Assembly (NCBI RefSeq): GCF_001494635.1
Contig: NZ_LOJF01000011.1
Location: 186,001 to 250,000, forward strand
From: Tractidigestivibacter scatoligenes
Lineage (GTDB): Bacteria; Actinomycetota; Coriobacteriia; Coriobacteriales; Atopobiaceae
Length of the DNA stretch: 64,000 nt
Direction: 5' to 3'
The notes below the pieces were generated by a model that made no database searches, had not been told where the DNA came from, and saw only the letters and a program-made list of their open reading frames with translations. A program made the position numbers and the translations under genes. Position 1 is the stretch's first letter, and every line of letters starts with the position of its first letter. Below, piece by piece: positions 60,589 to 64,000 of this stretch.

Positions 60589-61500
60589 CTACTCGTGCAC
60601 GTGGGCGCGGGGGTGCGCCGCCAGGTACACGCCGCGCACGTGCGTGCGGTCGACGTGCGTGTAGAGCTGGGTGGTCGAGATGTCGGCGTGGCCGAGAAGC
60701 TCCTGGACAACACGCAGGTCGGCGCCGCCTTCAAGCAGGTGCGTCGCAAAGCTGTGTCGCAGCGTGTGCGGATGCAGCCCCTGCACCCCCACCATGCGTC
60801 CCGCGCGCTCCACAATCGTGTGCACGGACTGGCGAGAGATGCGCCCGCCGCGCTGGTTGAGAAAGACCGCCTGGGTGGGCGTGCGCCCCACCAACCCCGG
60901 GCGCCACAGCTCAAGGTACTTCCCCATCACGCGCGCGGCAGACCCCATGATGGGCACCACGCGCTCCTTCGACCCCTTGCCAAAGACGCGCACGACCTCC
61001 TCGTCCAAGCGTACGTCGCGCAGGTCGAGCCCGCAGAGCTCCGAGACGCGCAGGCCGCAGCCGTAGAGCGTCTCCAGAATGGCGCGGTCGCGCTGGCCGG
61101 CTGCCGTCTTGGGGAAGGGCTGGTCGAGAAGGGCCTCGGCCTGCTCAACGCTTAGGACGTCGGGCAGACGCGCAGGCTTGGCTGGCAGCGGCAGGTCGGC
61201 CGTGGGGAAGTTCTCGCAGATCTCGTCCGCCACCATGAAGCGATGGAAGCCCTTGATGGCAGAGACCGCACGCTCGACGGATGCCGGCGCAAGCCCCACA
61301 TCTACCAGGGCAGCGACGTGCGCCTCTATCGCTTGACGCGTCACGTTGTCGGGGCTGGTGATGCCCTCTCCCTCAAGCGCCGAGAGATAACGAGAAAGGT
61401 CGCGGCCATAGGCCGCGACCGTATTGGGTGAAGCGTTCCTCTCGATGGAGAGGTAGTTAAGGTACTCGCGCAGTGCACGCGAGAGGTCCATCGTGGCCAT
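60589..61500 (-). CDS. xerD: Site-specific tyrosine recombinase (XerD type)
   Basis: Tyrosine recombinase that resolves chromosome dimers at dif. It is 303 aa with the SAM-like core-binding domain in the first ~95 residues (LREYLNYLSIERNASPNTVAAY). Catalytic residues: Arg in CGLRVSEL, Lys in GKGSKERVVP, H-x-x-R in HPHTLRHSFATHLL, His in LGHADI and Tyr in TTQLYTHV. Length and full conservation favour a housekeeping Xer enzyme over a mobile integrase. It lies 23 bp after pyrG and is probably co-transcribed. Confidence 0.92.
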   Translation of the reverse strand: MATMDLSRALREYLNYLSIERNASPNTVAAYGRDLSRYLSALEGEGITSPDNVTRQAIEAHVAALVDVGLAPASVERAVSAIKGFHRFMVADEICENFPTADLPLPAKPARLPDVLSVEQAEALLDQPFPKTAAGQRDRAILETLYGCGLRVSELCGLDLRDVRLDEEVVRVFGKGSKERVVPIMGSAARVMGKYLELWRPGLVGRTPTQAVFLNQRGGRISRQSVHTIVERAGRMVGVQGLHPHTLRHSFATHLLEGGADLRVVQELLGHADISTTQLYTHVDRTHVRGVYLAAHPRAHVHE

Positions 61501-61523
61501 GAGCCCGGCAGGACGGCCCCGCG

Positions 61524-63170
61524 CTACCTGGGGTTCACGTCGTGACGGTCGACGCCCTCGTGGTGGGCGATGGCCGCACGGACGAACTCGCGGAACAGCG
61601 GCGCCGGCTTGGTGGGACGGCTCTTGAACTCGGGGTGGGCCTGAGACGCCACGAACCAGGGATGCATGGACTCGGGAAGCTCGACCATCTCGACCAGGCG
61701 GTTGTCAGGCGAGAGGCCCGAGATGATCATACCGGCGTCGGTGAGTTGCTTGCGGTAGGCGTTGTTGACCTCGTAGCGGTGACGGTGACGCTCGTAGATG
61801 AGCTCTTCGCCGTATGCCTCGGAGGCAAGCGTGCCAGGGACCACCTTGCAGGGATAGGCGCCAAGGCGCATGGTGCCGCCCTTGTCGGTAACGTCTTCCT
61901 GGTCGGGCATGAGGTCGATCACGGGATAGGTGCACTCAGGCTCGAACTCGCTGGACATGGCGCCGGGAAGCCCCGCCACATTGCGGGCAAACTCGCACAC
62001 CGCCATCTGCAGGCCGAGGCACACGCCCAGGTACGGTACCTTGTTCACGCGGGCACGGTTCGCCGAGAGGATCTTGCCCTCGGTGCCGCGCAGGCCAAAG
62101 CCGCCGGGGACGAGAATGCCGTCGTAGCCGGCGAGCTCCTCGTCCACGTTCTCCTCGGTGAGCTCCTCGCCGTCGACGAGCTTGATCTCGACGTGGCGGT
62201 CGTAGTAGACGCCGGAGTGGTGCAGGGCCTCGATGACCGAGAGGTAGGCGTCGGGCAGTTGGGTGTACTTGCCAACCACGGCGATGCGGGTCTTCTCGGG
62301 CAAGGAGTTGGCCACGTGCATGGCGTCGGTGAAGTCGTTCCAATCGCTCATGTCGCGCTCGCGTGGCTCGAGGCCCAGCTTCTGGCAGACCTTCTCGTCA
62401 AAGCCCTGCTTGGCGAGGTGCATGGGCACGTCGTAGATGGACGGGCAGTCAGAGTTCTCGAAGACGCAATCCTCGTCCACATCGCAGAAGTGCGCGATCT
62501 TAGCGCGGATGGAGGCGTCGACCTCGTGGTCCGAACGGCACACGATGAAGTCGGGCTGGATGCCCATGGAGCGCAGCTCCTTGACGGAGTGCTGTGTGGG
62601 CTTGGTCTTGACCTCGTGTGCGGCGGCGATGTAGGGCACCAGGCTCACGTGGATGACCAGGGTGTTGCCAGCGCCCTTCTCCTTGCGGAACTGGCGCATG
62701 GCCTCGACGAAGGGCTGGCCCTCGATGTCACCTATGGTGCCACCGAGCTCGGTGATCACGACATCAGCCTGGGTCTGCTCCTCGATGCGCAGGAAGCGGG
62801 ACTTAATCTCGTTGGTGACATGGGGAATCACCTGCACGGTGCCGCCAAGGAAGTCTCCCGCGCGCTCGCGCTGGATGAGCGACTGGTAAATAAGGCCCGT
62901 AGTGAAGTTGGACTCGCGGGTGAGGTTCTCGTCGATGAAGCGCTCGTAGTGGCCCAGGTCGAGGTCGGTCTCCTTGCCGTCCTCGGTCACAAAGACCTCG
63001 CCGTGCTGGAAGGGGCTCATGGTGCCCGGGTCAACGTTGAGGTACGGGTCGGCCTTCTGCATCATGACCTTGTAGCCGCGGGCCTTGAGCAGGCGGCCGA
63101 GCGATGCCGCCGTAATGCCCTTGCCGAGGGAGGATACGACGCCGCCGGTCACAAAGATGTGTTTTGTCAT
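61524..63170 (-). CDS. pyrG: CTP synthase
   Basis: Amidates UTP to CTP using glutamine. It is 548 aa. The synthetase domain begins [15 protein letters not shown] with [20 protein letters not shown]; the class I glutamine amidotransferase domain has Cys in [10 protein letters not shown] and the His-Glu pair in HPEFKSRP. The start at 63170 (MTKHIFVT) follows gggaagg; longer frames are not supported. The 499-bp region upstream contains the second MITE copy and a strong hairpin but no gene. Confidence 0.96.
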   Translation of the reverse strand: MTKHIFVTGGVVSSLGKGITAASLGRLLKARGYKVMMQKADPYLNVDPGTMSPFQHGEVFVTEDGKETDLDLGHYERFIDENLTRESNFTTGLIYQSLIQRERAGDFLGGTVQVIPHVTNEIKSRFLRIEEQTQADVVITELGGTIGDIEGQPFVEAMRQFRKEKGAGNTLVIHVSLVPYIAAAHEVKTKPTQHSVKELRSMGIQPDFIVCRSDHEVDASIRAKIAHFCDVDEDCVFENSDCPSIYDVPMHLAKQGFDEKVCQKLGLEPRERDMSDWNDFTDAMHVANSLPEKTRIAVVGKYTQLPDAYLSVIEALHHSGVYYDRHVEIKLVDGEELTEENVDEELAGYDGILVPGGFGLRGTEGKILSANRARVNKVPYLGVCLGLQMAVCEFARNVAGLPGAMSSEFEPECTYPVIDLMPDQEDVTDKGGTMRLGAYPCKVVPGTLASEAYGEELIYERHRHRYEVNNAYRKQLTDAGMIISGLSPDNRLVEMVELPESMHPWFVASQAHPEFKSRPTKPAPLFREFVRAAIAHHEGVDRHDVNPR

Positions 63171-63404
63171 GTGGGTTTGCCTTCCCGTAGTGAAGCTGCC
63201 GTTTCTACGGGTCTTTATTCTAGCGCGAGAACCTTGCGGACGTGACACCGCTCACCGACTGCACACGGTTGTTCAGGTGGTTAGACCGAATAAACAGATT
63301 CGAGCCCTCGCTTCGCCGCAGCGCGCGTGGTTTTCAGGGGGGTCGCAAGTGATTGGGGTTGCGGACGATTTCTTGGACCATCCTACCCCGCAAGCCCCCT
63401 GTGC

Positions 63405-63550
63405 CTAAAATTTGCGGTTGCCGGCCCTTTTTGGGTGAATCGCAGAGTACGAAGCCTCTAACTTTTTACAGAGCCGCAGGTAGGTAAATGGCACCTCTGG
63501 GGTGATACTAAGCGGAACCCCGAATTTTTACCGGCAACCGCAATTTTTGG
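63405..63550 (-). mobile_element. MITE-like element, copy 2 (146 bp)
   Basis: Same length as copy 1 at 31205-31350 but inverted. Terminal repeats begin ctaaaatttgcggttgccgg and end in the matching complement with one extra mismatch. Roughly 18 differences from copy 1 without gaps (counted by eye). It sits between pyrG and the PARG-like gene. Confidence 0.82.
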
Positions 63551-63601
63551 GCAGGCTGCATCCGTTGGATGGCAAGAGTCTCCCTCCGGAACGCGAGAAC
63601 T

Positions 63602-63640
63602 GCCTCCGGGCCTCGGATGCACGCATCCGAGGCCCGGAGG
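63602..63640. terminator. Long perfect hairpin (possible terminator of the PARG-like gene)
   Basis: Stem of about 17 bp (cctccgggcctcggatg and complement) with a 4-nt loop, 30 bp past the PARG-like stop. It has no good T-tract on either strand, so it may be a transcript-end stabiliser rather than an intrinsic terminator. Confidence 0.5.
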
Positions 63641-63669
63641 AAAGTCGAATTTCGCTGGGAGCGAACATC

Positions 63670-64000
63670 CTAGAGGTACTTACGCCAGTCATCATCATCG
63701 TCGGCGTCCTCCGTCTCGGCAGCGCGCTGGGACGCACGCTGTGCCGCAAGCTCGGCGCGGCTCTGGTACGGGGCGTCGTTCTTCTCGGGGAAGGTGGCAA
63801 ACGCGTGCTGGAAGACCTCGAGGTTCTCGTCGGCGCGGCCGCGCGGCACGGGAAACGTGATCTTGGAGGCCACGTGCGTGCCGGAGGCAAGCTCTGCGCG
63901 GAAGAGCTCCGCCACGGTTGCCGCGTCCCACCCAAAGGCGCCGCAGCCAAAGGCCCCCAGCACCAGCTTGTCGTAGCCGAGCTGGTCGGCGATGGCCATC
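63670..64000 (-). CDS. PARG-like (TIGR02452/DUF2263) protein, C-terminal part
   Basis: The C-terminal ~110 residues of a microbial-type poly(ADP-ribose) glycohydrolase-like protein; the gene runs off the right edge. LVLGAFGCGAFGWDAATVAELF is the end of the macrodomain-like catalytic fold in this family. The tail is acidic (EDADDDDDWRKYL). Family function: probably removal of ADP-ribose groups. The Met near the edge is unlikely to be the start. Confidence 0.75.
   Translation of the reverse strand, partial: MAIADQLGYDKLVLGAFGCGAFGWDAATVAELFRAELASGTHVASKITFPVPRGRADENLEVFQHAFATFPEKNDAPYQSRAELAAQRASQRAAETEDADDDDDWRKYL

Noticed and set aside
60589-61500. Recombinase as an integrase of a mobile element
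   Set aside because: Length, full housekeeping Xer motif set and linkage to pyrG favour chromosomal XerD; no attachment-site repeat or cargo genes are nearby.
61542-63245. Long open frame on the plus strand opposite pyrG
   Set aside because: Antisense shadow of a clear CTP synthase; composition is typical of reverse-frame translation in high-GC DNA.

Overview
The window is high-GC DNA from a member of the Actinomycetota, most likely the class Coriobacteriia (Olsenella/Atopobium/Collinsella-like). The evidence is indirect. The division cluster uses sepF, divIVA and yggT and has no ftsA. There is an anaerobic sulfite reductase, a fused Fe-S L-serine dehydratase, tandem YhgE/Pip membrane proteins, ferredoxin-domain aldo/keto reductases and PepC-type peptidases. 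This fits an anaerobic, amino-acid-fermenting, host-associated lifestyle. The assignment is inference; no 16S rRNA gene is present.

Layout. 0-11 kb: the 3' end of methionyl-tRNA synthetase converges on a six-gene minus-strand operon (metal-chelate ABC importer followed by asrABC). Then come a ferredoxin-type aldo/keto reductase, an AT-richer KAP P-loop NTPase that looks acquired, an alpha/beta hydrolase and a large palindromic repeat element. 11-22 kb: metK, a TetR regulator divergent from two overlapping YhgE/Pip genes, gltX and a fused L-serine dehydratase. 22-31 kb: tRNA-Gln and tRNA-Glu beside the CCA-adding enzyme, an SDR/MarR pair, two tandem PepC peptidases, a HAD phosphatase, YigZ, a PTS IIA protein and RNase P RNA. 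31-37 kb: a 146-bp MITE-like element, a DUF559-like nuclease protein, amtB-glnK, a probably LexA-controlled DNA-repair pair and a YafQ/Phd-type toxin-antitoxin pair. 37.4-39.7 kb: a gene-poor decayed segment with five same-orientation IS-end-like repeats, a pair of inverted 48-nt hairpins, a degenerate tRNA and a truncated ORF. 39.8-59.8 kb: an almost uninterrupted minus-strand division and cell-wall (dcw) cluster running mraZ-rsmH-ftsL-ftsI-murF-mraY-murD-ftsW-murG-murC-murB-ftsQ-ftsZ-pgeF-yggS-sepF-proC-yggT-divIVA. 59.8-64 kb: repeat-rich spacer, xerD, pyrG, a second MITE copy and the end of a PARG-like gene.

The dcw cluster is the functional core. It holds lipid II synthesis (MurB, C, D, F, G, MraY), septal synthesis (FtsW/FtsI), the bitopic FtsQ and FtsL, the Z ring (FtsZ, SepF, YggT) and polar growth control (DivIVA). 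MraZ probably represses it through four GTGT boxes spaced exactly 10 bp apart upstream of mraZ. murE and ftsA are missing from their usual positions.

Most of the less usual content is in repeats and noncoding structure. The main items are: two near-identical 146-bp elements with 20-bp terminal inverted repeats; a 250-bp symmetric element made of four copies of a 22-bp motif; a 21-22-nt tandem repeat in the ftsL leader whose unit recurs in the ftsZ leader; dispersed GAGACAAAGGGAC palindromes; and a perfect 24-bp palindrome inside the pgeF coding sequence. FtsQ, FtsL and FtsI, whose C-termini lie outside the membrane, all end in Ser/Thr-rich tails.
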